A stretch of 64,000 bases of DNA, from NCBI RefSeq assembly GCF_022387135.1, contig NZ_CP092462.1, positions 3,906,001 to 3,970,000 on the forward strand, given 5' to 3'. Of this stretch, positions 46,162 through 55,128 are shown one piece after another. Positions within the stretch are counted from its first letter, which is position 1. Each line of letters begins with the position of its first letter. The stretch comes from Comamonas sp. B21-038. Lineage in GTDB: Bacteria; Pseudomonadota; Gammaproteobacteria; Burkholderiales; Burkholderiaceae_C. The position numbers and the translations under genes were made by a program. The notes below the pieces were generated by a model. The model was not told the origin of the DNA. It saw nothing but the letters and a program-made list of their open reading frames with translations, and did not search any database.

Positions 46162-46584
46162 ATGGAACCACCCCTCAGCATTCAAGAAGCAGCGCAACGC
46201 ACCGGGCTGAGCGCCCATACCTTGCGCTATTACGAACGCATTGGCCTGATAGGTGCGGTGACGCGCGCAGCCGGCGGCCAACGCCGCTATGCCGCAGCCG
46301 ACCTGGCCTGGCTCGCCTTTCTGACCCGCCTGCGCACCACCCGCATGCCCATCCAGAAGATGCGCCTGTTTGCCCAGCTGCGCAGCAGCGGCGATGCCAC
46401 CGTGCCAGCCCGCCGCCAGATGCTGCAAACGCACCTGGCCGAGGTGCAGGCCGACATCAGCGCCATGCAGCAAGCCGCCCAGGCGCTGCAAGACAAGATT
46501 GCCCACTACCAGGCGCTGGAAAACGCGGCCTCTGCGCCGCCCCGCAAAAACGCCACGCCCAAGAAGGAGCCGAACCATGGCTGA
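46162..46584 (+). CDS. MerR family transcriptional regulator
   Basis: A 140-residue regulator with the MerR start SIQEAAQRTGLSAHTLRYYERIGLI, then RRYAAADLAWLAFLTRLRTTRMPIQKMRLFAQL and a long helix for dimerisation. It has no metal-binding Cys pattern, and resembles the aldehyde or redox-responsive AdhR/NmlR branch. It overlaps the next gene by 8 bp, so both are one operon under the MerR-type promoter immediately upstream. The inducer is unknown. Confidence 0.9.
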   Translation: MEPPLSIQEAAQRTGLSAHTLRYYERIGLIGAVTRAAGGQRRYAAADLAWLAFLTRLRTTRMPIQKMRLFAQLRSSGDATVPARRQMLQTHLAEVQADISAMQQAAQALQDKIAHYQALENAASAPPRKNATPKKEPNHG

Positions 46585-46966
46585 CACCACCCGCTACCAA
46601 CGTGGCCTGGACAAGCTGCGCGAGATCGATGGCCACGCCGGCGAACAGGTGGTGGCCAGCCTGGCCGCCATCGCGCCTGAATTTGCGGATTACCTGATCG
46701 AATTCCCCTTTGGCGACATCTACAGCCGCCCCGGGCTGGACCTCAAAAGCCGCGAGATTGCGACGGTGGCCGCCCTCACCGCGATGGGCCATGCGGCGCC
46801 GCAGCTGAAGGTACATATCCAGGCGGCACTGAATGTGGGCTGCAGCCAGCAGGAAGTGGTCGAGACCATCATGCAGATGGCTGTCTATGCCGGGTTTCCG
46901 GCTGCGCTCAATGGGCTGTTCGTAGCCAAAGAGGTGTTTGCGCATCGCCCGCCATCTGGCGCCTGA
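46577..46966 (+). CDS. Carboxymuconolactone decarboxylase family protein
   Basis: A 129-residue protein of the CMD/AhpD-like fold. Key parts are DLKSREIATVAALTAMGHAAPQLKVHI, then LNVGCSQQEVVETIMQMAVYAGFPAA. The CxxC of AhpD is absent (only one Cys, at VGCS), so it is likely of the decarboxylase-like rather than peroxidatic type. ATG 46577 lies within the end of merR, with AAGGAG upstream. It is the probable target gene of this MerR regulator. Its stop codon abuts that of the convergent AraC gene. Confidence 0.88.
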   Translation: MADTTRYQRGLDKLREIDGHAGEQVVASLAAIAPEFADYLIEFPFGDIYSRPGLDLKSREIATVAALTAMGHAAPQLKVHIQAALNVGCSQQEVVETIMQMAVYAGFPAALNGLFVAKEVFAHRPPSGA

Positions 46967-47740
46967 TCAGCGGAAGAACCCCGACGGCGTCTGGCCGAAC
47001 TGGCGCTTGAACATCGTGGCAAAGGCGCCCGGGCTGTCATAGCCCAAGGCCAGCGCCACATCGATCACCTTCTGGCCCTGGGCCAGCCGCTCCAGCGCGA
47101 GCAACAGCCGGGCCTGCTGGCGCCAGCGCGCAAAGCCCATGCCGGTATCGCGCAGAAAAAGGCGCTGCAAGGTCTTCGGATCCACCTCGAAATACCGTGC
47201 CCAGTCGGCCAAGGTGGCCTGGTCTTCGGGCTTGCGCTGGATATGCCCGCAAATGCGCTGCAGGCGCGGGTCGGCAGGGCTGGGCAGGTGCATCGGCAGC
47301 ACCGGCAGCGCCCGCAGCTCATCGAGCAGCAGACGCATCAGCCGGCCATCGCGTGAATCGGACGCGTAGGGGATGTCGATCTGCATCGCCGCGCGGATCA
47401 GCTCGCGCAGCAGCGGCGAGATGCCCACCACCTGCGCCTGTTCAGCCAGTCCAGGCGCGGCATGGGGACGCACGAACAGACTGCGCATGCGCACCTCGCC
47501 GATATGGCGCACCTGGTGCTCGGTGCCCGCCGGCATCCAGATGCCCCGTGTGGGCGGCACGATCCACTGGCCCCCGTCGGAGGCGACCAGCATGACGCCG
47601 TGCACGGCATAGATCAGTTGGTGGTGGAAAGGGTGGCGGTGCGTGCCGGTGCTGCTGCCCGGCGCATAGTCGGTGGCATGGCAGGCAATGGGCACAGGGC
47701 TGCGCTCCATCTCCTCCAGGGTCTGGAAGTAGTAAGGCAT
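46967..47740 (-). CDS. AraC family regulator with N-terminal cupin
   Basis: A 257-residue regulator. The N-terminal half is a cupin (THRHPFHHQLIYAVHGVMLV, then IWMPAGTEHQVRHIG), and the C-terminal half carries the two AraC helix-turn-helices (LADWARYFEVDPKTLQRLFLRDTG and VIDVALALGYDSPGAFATMFKRQFG). ATG 47740 matches the family start; the long frame extending upstream overlaps the divergent MFS gene. It is divergent from that transporter and probably controls it. Confidence 0.9.
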   Translation of the reverse strand: MPYYFQTLEEMERSPVPIACHATDYAPGSSTGTHRHPFHHQLIYAVHGVMLVASDGGQWIVPPTRGIWMPAGTEHQVRHIGEVRMRSLFVRPHAAPGLAEQAQVVGISPLLRELIRAAMQIDIPYASDSRDGRLMRLLLDELRALPVLPMHLPSPADPRLQRICGHIQRKPEDQATLADWARYFEVDPKTLQRLFLRDTGMGFARWRQQARLLLALERLAQGQKVIDVALALGYDSPGAFATMFKRQFGQTPSGFFR

Positions 47741-47845
47741 CAAATGTCCGTTTCGCGGAGACTTTATCCCAAAATACGCAAGACAGGCAAATGGTACGGC
47801 CCTAGCATGGCTGCTTTCCGTTGAACCGCACAGGCCCATGCCGCC

Positions 47846-49051
47846 ATGAACTCCACCCTCGCCGCCCGTCCCGCGCAGCGCCCTGCTGCAACGCCCCGCA
47901 CCGCCTTTGGCGTGCTGGGCGCCATCAGCACCGCCCACATGGTCAACGACATGATGCAGTCGCTGATCCTGGCGCTCTACCCCATCCTGCAGGGCAACTT
48001 CCAGCTCAGCTTCAGCCAGATCGGCTTCATCACCCTGGTCTACCAGGTCACCGCCTCGCTGCTGCAGCCGCTGGTGGGCCTCTACACCGACAAGCGCAGC
48101 ACGCCCTATTCGCTGCCGCTGGGCATGTGCTTTACCTTGGGCGGCCTGCTGCTGCTGGCCTTTGCGCCCAACTACAGCACGGTGCTGGTCGCCGCTGCCC
48201 TGGTGGGCACCGGCTCGTCGATCTTCCACCCCGAATCCTCGCGCGTGGCCCGCATGGCCTCGGGCGGCAAGCATGGCATGGCGCAGTCGCTGTTCCAGGT
48301 GGGTGGCAACACCGGCACGGCGCTGGGCCCGCTGCTGGCCGCTGCGGTGATCGTGCCCTTTGGCCAGCAAAGCATTGCCTGGTTTGGCCTGGCGGCGCTT
48401 GGCGGCATTGCGCTGCTGACCTGGGTGAGCCGCTGGTATGCCGTGCAGCACCATGCGGCCAAGGGCATGCGCACCCCGGTTGCCAATGGCCTGCCGCGCT
48501 CGCAGGTGCTGGGCGCGATCGCCGTGCTGCTGGTGCTGATCTTCTCCAAATACTTCTACATTGCCAGCCTGTCGAGCTACTACACCTTCTACCTGATGGA
48601 GCACTTTGGCGTGGGCGTGCAAAACGCGCAGCTGCTGCTGTTTGTCTTCCTGCTGGCCTCGGCGGTGGGCACCGTGGTGGGCGGGCCGATAGGCGACCGC
48701 ATTGGCCGCAAGCCTGTCATCTGGGCCTCGATCCTGGGTGTGGCGCCGTTCGCACTGGTCCTCCCCCATGCCAACCTGGCCTGGACGGTGGTGCTCACCA
48801 TCATCATCGGCCTGGTGCTGTCTTCCGCGTTCTCGGCCATCCTGGTCTACGCGCAGGAGCTGATTCCCGGCAAGATCGGCATGGTCTCGGGCCTGTTCTT
48901 TGGCCTGGCCTTCGGCATGGGCGGCCTGGGCGCGGCGGTGCTGGGCATGATCGCTGACCGCAGCGGCATCGAGTATGTCTACGCCATGGCCGCCTACCTG
49001 CCACTGCTGGGCATGGTGGCCATCCTGCTGCCCAAGGTGCCCAAACGCTGA
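47846..49051 (+). CDS. MFS transporter, fosmidomycin-resistance (Fsr) type
   Basis: A 401-residue inner-membrane protein with about 12 spans. Features include GAISTAHMVNDMMQSLILALYPIL and SSIFHPESSRVARMASGGKHGMAQSLFQVGGNTG, which are characteristic of the Fsr branch of drug:H+ antiporters, and GGPIGDRIGRKPVIW. It is divergent from an AraC regulator. An efflux role is likely; the exported compound is not known. A terminator follows. Confidence 0.9.
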   Translation: MNSTLAARPAQRPAATPRTAFGVLGAISTAHMVNDMMQSLILALYPILQGNFQLSFSQIGFITLVYQVTASLLQPLVGLYTDKRSTPYSLPLGMCFTLGGLLLLAFAPNYSTVLVAAALVGTGSSIFHPESSRVARMASGGKHGMAQSLFQVGGNTGTALGPLLAAAVIVPFGQQSIAWFGLAALGGIALLTWVSRWYAVQHHAAKGMRTPVANGLPRSQVLGAIAVLLVLIFSKYFYIASLSSYYTFYLMEHFGVGVQNAQLLLFVFLLASAVGTVVGGPIGDRIGRKPVIWASILGVAPFALVLPHANLAWTVVLTIIIGLVLSSAFSAILVYAQELIPGKIGMVSGLFFGLAFGMGGLGAAVLGMIADRSGIEYVYAMAAYLPLLGMVAILLPKVPKR

Positions 49052-49081
49052 TGCCGGTCTGAGAGGCCCTGAAAAACACCA

Positions 49082-49114
49082 ACGCCCGGTCTTGCGACAC
49101 GGGCGTCTGTTTTT
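49082..49114 (+). terminator. Rho-independent terminator after the MFS gene
   Basis: ACGCCCG and CGGGCGT form a 7-bp stem with an 11-nt loop, followed by a T-run at 49110-49114. Confidence 0.8.
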
Positions 49115-49152
49115 CTCAGCGGCTGAAGGCCGGGTTCAGCGCCAGCGCGGCA

Positions 49153-51618
49153 TTAGCCGCAGGCTCCCACGGCGCCGCAGGCGGTGCAGTACTCGCAGCC
49201 ATCCTTGCGGATCACCGCATGGGCGCCGCATTCATGGCACTTTTTGCCGGCCATGGTCTGCAGGCCCTGGCTCACCACCGGTGCGGCCACTGCAGGGGTC
49301 AGGGTGGGGCTGCTGATGCCCGGCAGGTTCTGCTGGCGGCGGCGCTCGAGGATCTGCTGCACCGCATAGGCGATGGCGGCCACTTCCGAATCATGCCACA
49401 TCGGCACATGGGTGCCATCGGCGCGCTGGTAGGTGCCCAGCCGCACGGGGCCCCGGTCCCAGGCGACCTTGCGCATATCGGCCAGCGCACGCTCCAGGAA
49501 CCCACCGCGCGCGGCCAGCGACAGCAGGCGCATGCTGGAGGTGATCCACTGCTGCGACTCGCCGCTCTGACCCACGGGCATGAAGAACTCCACCGCGCGG
49601 TCCACCATGCTCTTGCCATCGGCGCTGGGCACCGGCAGGAAGGAGACGATGATGTAGAGGCGCTGCTGGCCTTCCTGGGTCCAGTACTCGACCTTGTCGG
49701 CCACGGCGCTGAGCTCGCCCTCGGGGCGGCGCTCGATCACCAGTTTCATCGGGTCCACCACGGCGGCTGCGGGGGCCTTGTCCGCAACGGCTGCCTCGGG
49801 CTTGGCAGCCGGTGTGGTCTCCAGCACCGCACCCAGAATGCTGTTGGGGCGGTAGGTGGCCAGGCCCTTCAGGTTGCCGCGCCAGGCCTGCAGGTAGAGG
49901 TTCTTGAAGTCCTCATAGGGGTAGTCGGCGGGGATGTTCACCGTCTTGGAGATGGCGGTGTCCACATAGGGCTGCACGGTTTCCATCATCGCCAGGTGTT
50001 CGGTGGCCGACATCTCCAGCGCCGAGACAAAATAGGCCGGCAGCTGTTCCACATCGCCGCCCAGCTCGCGGTACAGGCGCCAGCTGTGGTCCTCGACCTG
50101 GTACTGGCTCTTGCTGCCATCGGCCTCGCGCTTGTTGCGGGTGTAGGTCCAGGAGAACGCCGGCTCGATGCCGTTGGAGGCATTGTCGGCAAAGGCCAGC
50201 GAGACGGTGCCGGTAGGCGCAATCGACAGCAGGTGGCTGTTGCGGATACCGTGCTTTTTGATGTCGTCCTGGATGTCCTGGGGCAGGCGGCTGGCAAAGG
50301 TGCCCTTGGCCAGATAGCCCTTGGCATCGAACTTGGGGAAAGCGCCCTTCTCTTGGGCCAGTGCGACCGAGGCGCGGTAGGAGGCATCGCGCATGCATTC
50401 GGCGATGCGCCTGGCCATGTCGCGGCCTTCCTGGTCGGAGTAGCGCAGGGTCAGCATCGTCAAGGCATTGCCCATGCCGGTAAAGCCCACGCCGATACGG
50501 CGCTTGGCAGCCGACTCCTCGCGCTGCTGCTCCAGCGGCCAGAAGGTGGCGTCGAGCACATTGTCCAGCGCGCGCACCTGGGTGGCCACCACCTGCTCGA
50601 AGCTGTCGAAATCAAAGCTCGGCAGGCCGCCAAAGCCAAAGGGATTGCGCACGAAGCGGGTCAGGATGATGGGGCCCAGATCGCAGCAGCCATACGACGG
50701 CAGCGGTTGCTCACCGCAGGGGTTGGTGGCAGCGATGCGCTCGCAGTAGCGCAGGTTGTTGTCGTCGTTGATATGGTCGAGGAACAGGATGCCCGGCTCG
50801 GCGAAATCATAGGTCGAGGTCATGATCGTGTCCCACATCGCCCGGGCACGCACGGTCTTGTAGATCCACTTGCCGTCCTCGCGCTGCACAGCGCCTTCGG
50901 CGCGCAGCTTGGCATTGGGCTTGCCGCTGTGCACCAGCTGCCAGTCGGCATCGTCCACCACCGCCTGCATGAAGGCATCGGGCACGCCCACCGACACATT
51001 GAAGTTGTTCCAGCGGCCTGGCGTGCGCTTGGCGGTGATGAACTCCATCACATCGGGGTGGTCGATGCGCAGCACGCCCATTTGCGCGCCACGGCGTGCG
51101 CCGGCCGATTCCACGGTGGAGCAGCTCTGGTCAAACACATTGATATAGCTGCAAGGGCCCGAGGCCATCGAGGCCGTGCCCTTGACCTCGGCGCCCCGGG
51201 GGCGGATGCGCGAGAAGTCATAGCCTACGCCGCCGCCGCGCCGCATGGTCTCCGCCGCCTCGCGCAGTGCCTCGTAAATGCCGGGGTAGCCCTCGTCGTC
51301 AAAGCCCTGGATGCAGTCGCCCACCGGCTGCACAAAGCAGTTGATCAAGGTAGCCTGGATGTCGGTGCCAGCCGCTGACATGATGCGGCCTGCGCCAATC
51401 GCGCCGGCATGCAGGTTGGCGTAGAACCTGGCTTCCCATTCGGCCTGCAGCTCGGGCTTTTCCACCGCAGCCAGCGCGCGTGCGACGCGGCGGTACAGGT
51501 CCTCGATACTGGACTCATCACCCTTGAAGTATTTCTCCTTGAGCACATCCAGGCTGATGGCCTGCGGTGCCTGGGCAGCCAGGGCCTGGGGAGACGGGGT
51601 GATGTGGTCGCGTTTCAT
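49153..51618 (-). CDS. nrdJ: Adenosylcobalamin-dependent (class II) ribonucleoside-diphosphate reductase
   Basis: An 821-residue enzyme that makes deoxyribonucleotides with adenosylcobalamin. It has the substrate-site NCFVQPVGDCIQGFDD, the loop ETMRRGGGVGYDFSRIRPRG, the radical-site NPCGEQPLPSYGCCDLG, and a C-terminal pair CHECG ... CEYCTACGAVGACG that forms a zinc ribbon and supplies the shuttling thiols. No ATP-cone domain is apparent at the N-terminus. It works without oxygen. ATG 51618 is the first codon of the frame. The 540-bp gap to purU shows no clear B12 riboswitch. Confidence 0.94.
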   Translation of the reverse strand: MKRDHITPSPQALAAQAPQAISLDVLKEKYFKGDESSIEDLYRRVARALAAVEKPELQAEWEARFYANLHAGAIGAGRIMSAAGTDIQATLINCFVQPVGDCIQGFDDEGYPGIYEALREAAETMRRGGGVGYDFSRIRPRGAEVKGTASMASGPCSYINVFDQSCSTVESAGARRGAQMGVLRIDHPDVMEFITAKRTPGRWNNFNVSVGVPDAFMQAVVDDADWQLVHSGKPNAKLRAEGAVQREDGKWIYKTVRARAMWDTIMTSTYDFAEPGILFLDHINDDNNLRYCERIAATNPCGEQPLPSYGCCDLGPIILTRFVRNPFGFGGLPSFDFDSFEQVVATQVRALDNVLDATFWPLEQQREESAAKRRIGVGFTGMGNALTMLTLRYSDQEGRDMARRIAECMRDASYRASVALAQEKGAFPKFDAKGYLAKGTFASRLPQDIQDDIKKHGIRNSHLLSIAPTGTVSLAFADNASNGIEPAFSWTYTRNKREADGSKSQYQVEDHSWRLYRELGGDVEQLPAYFVSALEMSATEHLAMMETVQPYVDTAISKTVNIPADYPYEDFKNLYLQAWRGNLKGLATYRPNSILGAVLETTPAAKPEAAVADKAPAAAVVDPMKLVIERRPEGELSAVADKVEYWTQEGQQRLYIIVSFLPVPSADGKSMVDRAVEFFMPVGQSGESQQWITSSMRLLSLAARGGFLERALADMRKVAWDRGPVRLGTYQRADGTHVPMWHDSEVAAIAYAVQQILERRRQQNLPGISSPTLTPAVAAPVVSQGLQTMAGKKCHECGAHAVIRKDGCEYCTACGAVGACG

Positions 51619-52160
51619 CTGTTAAATCCTCAAAAAAACGGTCGTATGCAAGCAGATCGCGGCGATGGGCTGCCGCCAGGGCAGCACTGGCGCCAGACGA
51701 CCCGCACCCCGGCGCCATGCAGCGGGGCATGGTGGCTCGGGCATGCCCAGGGTCAGGGCGGCAGTTTGGTGAAATCGATAGGCCAATCCAAACGCACTTC
51801 AGTTTGGAGACCATGTGCCAATCTACCCCCAATCGCCGATCCTGGAAACCACGAAACCACCCTTGTGGTGTGGCTGCATACCCGCTGGGCCCGAGTGCTG
51901 AAATGCCGCGCTGCCAATGCTTGGAGAGCGAGGAGGCGCTTATTCATCGGCGCATCGCAAACAGCACGGGTTCTGGTCGATGTCTTTGATTTGCAGCGGT
52001 TTTCCGGGGCCGCTGCACCCCTGGATGACGGCTGAATGACAGAACAATAAATTTATAATCTTGACGTTTATTTACAAAGTCGCAGCTTAATTCTACCCAG
52101 TCAAAATACCAAACCCCGACTGGGGAACTCCCTTAGCCAACACTGCGACAATGGCAGGTT
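51619..52160. other. Divergent regulatory region between nrdJ and purU
   Basis: 542 bp with no recognised gene. It should hold the promoters of both genes. A small ACCAC-CCTT-GTGGT inverted repeat lies at about 51857-51870. A strongly AT-rich part lies at 52040-52100. I found neither the conserved B12 box of a cobalamin riboswitch nor a confident NrdR box pair. The open frames in the region have no recognisable protein features. Confidence 0.45.
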
Positions 52161-53006
52161 ATGACCAACGCTTACATCCTCACTCTCTCGTGCCCTGATC
52201 GCCGGGGGCTGGTCCACGCGGTATCCGGATTTCTGCTGGAGCACGGCAGCAATATTGAAGAAGCCGCCCAGTTCAACGATCCGGCCACTGGCCTGTTTTT
52301 CATGCGCGTGCGCTTTGCCAGCGAAGGAGACCCCAGCCAGCTGCGGGAGGATCTGGATGCTTTTGCCAAGCCTTTCGAGATGCACTGGCGCCTGCATGCG
52401 GCCGAAGAAAAGATCAAGACCGTCATCATGGTCAGCCGCCAGGGCCACTGCCTCAACGACCTGCTGTTCCGCTGGAAGGAAGGCCTGCTGCCGATCGACA
52501 TCCGCGCCATCGTCAGCAACCACCGCGACTTCTACCAGCTGGCGGCCAGCTACAACATCCCCTTCCACCACATCCCGGTGACGGCGGCGACCAAGGCCCA
52601 GGCCGAGGCCAAGCAGTTCGAGATCATCGAGGCCGAAGGCGCCGAGCTGGTCGTGCTGGCGCGCTATATGCAGGTGCTGTCGAACGACCTGTGCAGCAAG
52701 CTGTCGGGCCGTGCGATCAACATCCACCACAGTTTTCTGCCGAGCTTCAAGGGTGCCAAGCCCTACTACCAGGCCCATGACCGCGGCGTGAAGCTGATCG
52801 GCGCCACCGCCCACTATGTAACGGCCGACCTCGACGAAGGCCCGATCATCGAGCAGGATGTGGCCCGCGCCTACCACACCGACACCGTGGAAGACCTGAC
52901 CGCCCGTGGCCAGGACACCGAGAGCCAGGTGCTGGCCCGCGCGGTGAAGTGGCACAGCGAGCACCGCGTGCTGATGAACGGCCACAAGACCGTCATCTTC
53001 CGCTGA
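52161..53006 (+). CDS. purU: Formyltetrahydrofolate deformylase
   Basis: A 281-residue enzyme that hydrolyses 10-formyl-THF to formate and THF. The N-terminal ACT domain starts AYILTLSCPDRRGLVHAVSGFLLEHG, and the catalytic domain has LARYMQVLSNDLCSKL, INIHHSFLPSFKGAKPY (catalytic His) and GATAHYVTADLDEGPIIEQD (catalytic Asp). Length is normal for PurU. It stands alone, divergent from nrdJ. Confidence 0.96.
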   Translation: MTNAYILTLSCPDRRGLVHAVSGFLLEHGSNIEEAAQFNDPATGLFFMRVRFASEGDPSQLREDLDAFAKPFEMHWRLHAAEEKIKTVIMVSRQGHCLNDLLFRWKEGLLPIDIRAIVSNHRDFYQLAASYNIPFHHIPVTAATKAQAEAKQFEIIEAEGAELVVLARYMQVLSNDLCSKLSGRAINIHHSFLPSFKGAKPYYQAHDRGVKLIGATAHYVTADLDEGPIIEQDVARAYHTDTVEDLTARGQDTESQVLARAVKWHSEHRVLMNGHKTVIFR

Positions 53007-53081
53007 TCCAGCCCGGGTTGCTGCCTGCAGGCGGTTGCCCCGGTGACCTCGGAAGGCTTGCCAACTTGCTACAGTGTGGGC

Positions 53082-54587
53082 ATGAGCCAGGTTGACCTCC
53101 CCACGCCCCCACCGGCCTCGACCGAGCGCGCAGAACGCCAGCGCGACGTCGTGGCCGCCCTGCGCAAGCTGCTGCCCGACGACTGCCTGCTATGGCATGA
53201 CGAGGACACCACCCCCTATGAATGCGATGGCCTGACCGCCTACCGCCAGCGCCCGCTGGTGGTGGCGCTGCCCGAGACCTATGCCCAGGTGCAGGCGGTG
53301 CTGCAGGCCTGCCATGCGCTGCAGGTGCCCGTGGTGGCGCGCGGTGCCGGTACTGGCCTGTCCGGCAGCGCGCTGCCGATTGCGCTGGGCGTGACCTTGT
53401 CGATGGCCCGCTTCAACCAGATCCTGCACATTGACCCGGCCGCCTGCACGGCCGTGGTGCAATGCGGCGTGCGCAACCTGGCCATCAGCGATGCAGCGGC
53501 GCCCTACGGCCTCTATTACGCGCCAGACCCATCGAGCCAGATCGCCTGCACCATTGGCGGCAATATTGCCGAGAATTCGGGCGGGGTGCACTGCCTCAAA
53601 TACGGCTTGACGGTGCACAACGTGCTGCAGATCAAGGGCTTTACCGTGGAAGGCGAGCCCATCGAGTTTGGCAGCCAGGCGCTCGATGTGCCGGGCTACG
53701 ACCTGCTGGCCGCCGTGATCGGCAGCGAAGGCATGCTGGCCGTGGCCACCGAGATCACCGTCAAGCTGGTGCCCAAACCCCAGCTGGCGCGCTGCATCAT
53801 GGCCAGCTTTGACGATGTGCGCAAAGCCGGTGATGCGGTGGCAGCGGTGATTGCCGCCGGCATCATCCCGGCCGGGCTGGAGATGATGGACAAGCCGATG
53901 ACCGCCGCCGTCGAGGACTTTGTACATGCCGGCTATGACCTGAGCGCCGAGGCCATCTTGCTGTGCGAGAGCGATGGCACGCCCGAAGAAGTGGCCGAGG
54001 AGATCGCCCACATGAGCCAGGTGCTGCGCGCCGCCGGCGCCACTGCGATCAGCATCAGCCAGGACGAAGAAGAGCGCCTGCGCTTCTGGAGCGGCCGCAA
54101 GAACGCCTTCCCCGCCAGCGGCCGGATGAGCCCGGACTACATGTGCATGGACTCGACCATTCCGCGCAAGCGCCTGGCCGATATCCTGCTCGCCATCCAG
54201 CAGATGGAGAAAAAGTACCAGCTGCGCTGCGCCAATGTGTTCCATGCGGGCGACGGCAATCTGCACCCGCTGATCCTGTTCGATGCCAACGACCCCGACC
54301 AGCTGCACCGCTGCGAGCTGTTTGGCGCCGACATTCTGGAGACCAGCGTCGCCATGGGCGGCACAGTGACCGGCGAGCATGGCGTGGGTGTGGAAAAGCT
54401 CAACAGCATGTGCGTGCAGTTCTCCGCCCAGGAGAATGCGCAGATGCTGGCGCTGAAAGCGGCGTTTGATCCGCAGGGAACGCTCAACCCGGGCAAGGTG
54501 ATTCCGACCCTGAACCGCTGTGCCGAGTACGGCAAGATGCTGGTGCGCGCTGGCAAGCTGGCGCATCCGGATCTGCCCAGGTTCTAG
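53082..54587 (+). CDS. FAD-binding oxidase, glycolate/D-lactate dehydrogenase GlcD type
   Basis: A 501-residue flavoprotein with PLVVALPETYAQVQAVLQACHALQVPVVARGAGTG (PCMH FAD domain), GGNIAENSGGVHCLKYG and the C-terminal NVFHAGDGNLHPLILFD and GTVTGEHGVGVEKL, all typical of GlcD. It oxidises a 2-hydroxy acid, most likely glycolate or D-lactate; GlcE/GlcF are not next to it in this window. ATG 53082 is preferred over the GTG at 53043. Length is normal. Confidence 0.9.
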   Translation: MSQVDLPTPPPASTERAERQRDVVAALRKLLPDDCLLWHDEDTTPYECDGLTAYRQRPLVVALPETYAQVQAVLQACHALQVPVVARGAGTGLSGSALPIALGVTLSMARFNQILHIDPAACTAVVQCGVRNLAISDAAAPYGLYYAPDPSSQIACTIGGNIAENSGGVHCLKYGLTVHNVLQIKGFTVEGEPIEFGSQALDVPGYDLLAAVIGSEGMLAVATEITVKLVPKPQLARCIMASFDDVRKAGDAVAAVIAAGIIPAGLEMMDKPMTAAVEDFVHAGYDLSAEAILLCESDGTPEEVAEEIAHMSQVLRAAGATAISISQDEEERLRFWSGRKNAFPASGRMSPDYMCMDSTIPRKRLADILLAIQQMEKKYQLRCANVFHAGDGNLHPLILFDANDPDQLHRCELFGADILETSVAMGGTVTGEHGVGVEKLNSMCVQFSAQENAQMLALKAAFDPQGTLNPGKVIPTLNRCAEYGKMLVRAGKLAHPDLPRF

Positions 54588-54711
54588 GCTGGGTGGCTGG
54601 GCTTGGTGCAGACCGCGTCGGCTGCGTACTGCGATGTCCGCCGTTGGCTGACAGGCAACCCAGCGGCGCAGGCGCACAGTCAAGGCAGAGCCACTACTGC
54701 AAAGGATTGCC

Positions 54712-55128
54712 TTGAAAAACCCCATCACCACACTGAACGCTGCCCTGCTTTGCGCCGCCCTGCTGTCTGCCACTGCGGTGCAGGCCCAGCAACCGGCGCT
54801 GCAGAAGGCTGGCGATGTCCAGTATGTCTGCGGCGGCATTGGCATTGACGAATCGACGGCCATGCGCGCGGCGATGAAGGACTATCCGCTGTCTCTGCTG
54901 TTTGCGACCAAGACAGGCGACTACCTGGCAAAGATCCAGGTCGTGATCGAGTCGGAAAAGGGCACGGAAGTCGCGCAGTTCCAGGCCCAGGGCCCCGTGT
55001 GCCTGCTGCGTCTGGACAGCGGACGCTACACCGTCAAAGCCAGCGCCGATGGCGGCAAGGCAGTCAGCCAGAGTGTCGAGGTGGCGCCAGCTGGCACTCC
55101 AGGCAAGACGCTGGACTACCGCTTCTGA
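54712..55128 (+). CDS. Small periplasmic protein of unknown function
   Basis: A 138-residue protein with a Sec signal (LNAALLCAALLSATAVQAQ). The mature part begins QYVCGGIGIDESTAMRAAMKDYPLSLLF and contains a second Cys (GPVCLLRLDSGRYTVKASADGG) that could pair with the first; the second half has the beta-rich look of a carboxypeptidase-regulatory-like or Ig-like domain. It starts TTG 54712 after AAAGGA. Its stop codon abuts the stop of the DUF6882 gene (TGATCA). I cannot name a function. Confidence 0.7.
   Translation: MKNPITTLNAALLCAALLSATAVQAQQPALQKAGDVQYVCGGIGIDESTAMRAAMKDYPLSLLFATKTGDYLAKIQVVIESEKGTEVAQFQAQGPVCLLRLDSGRYTVKASADGGKAVSQSVEVAPAGTPGKTLDYRF

Noticed and set aside
51619..52160. 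Cobalamin riboswitch upstream of the class II ribonucleotide reductase
   Set aside because: The conserved B12 box was not found on the minus strand.
52101..52985. A 294-codon minus-strand frame opposite purU
   Set aside because: It is a mirror of the strongly supported purU gene in GC-rich DNA and has no protein-family features.
53044..53082. A leaderless promoter for the GlcD-type gene (TACAGT shortly before the ATG)
   Set aside because: No -35 at acceptable spacing could be found.
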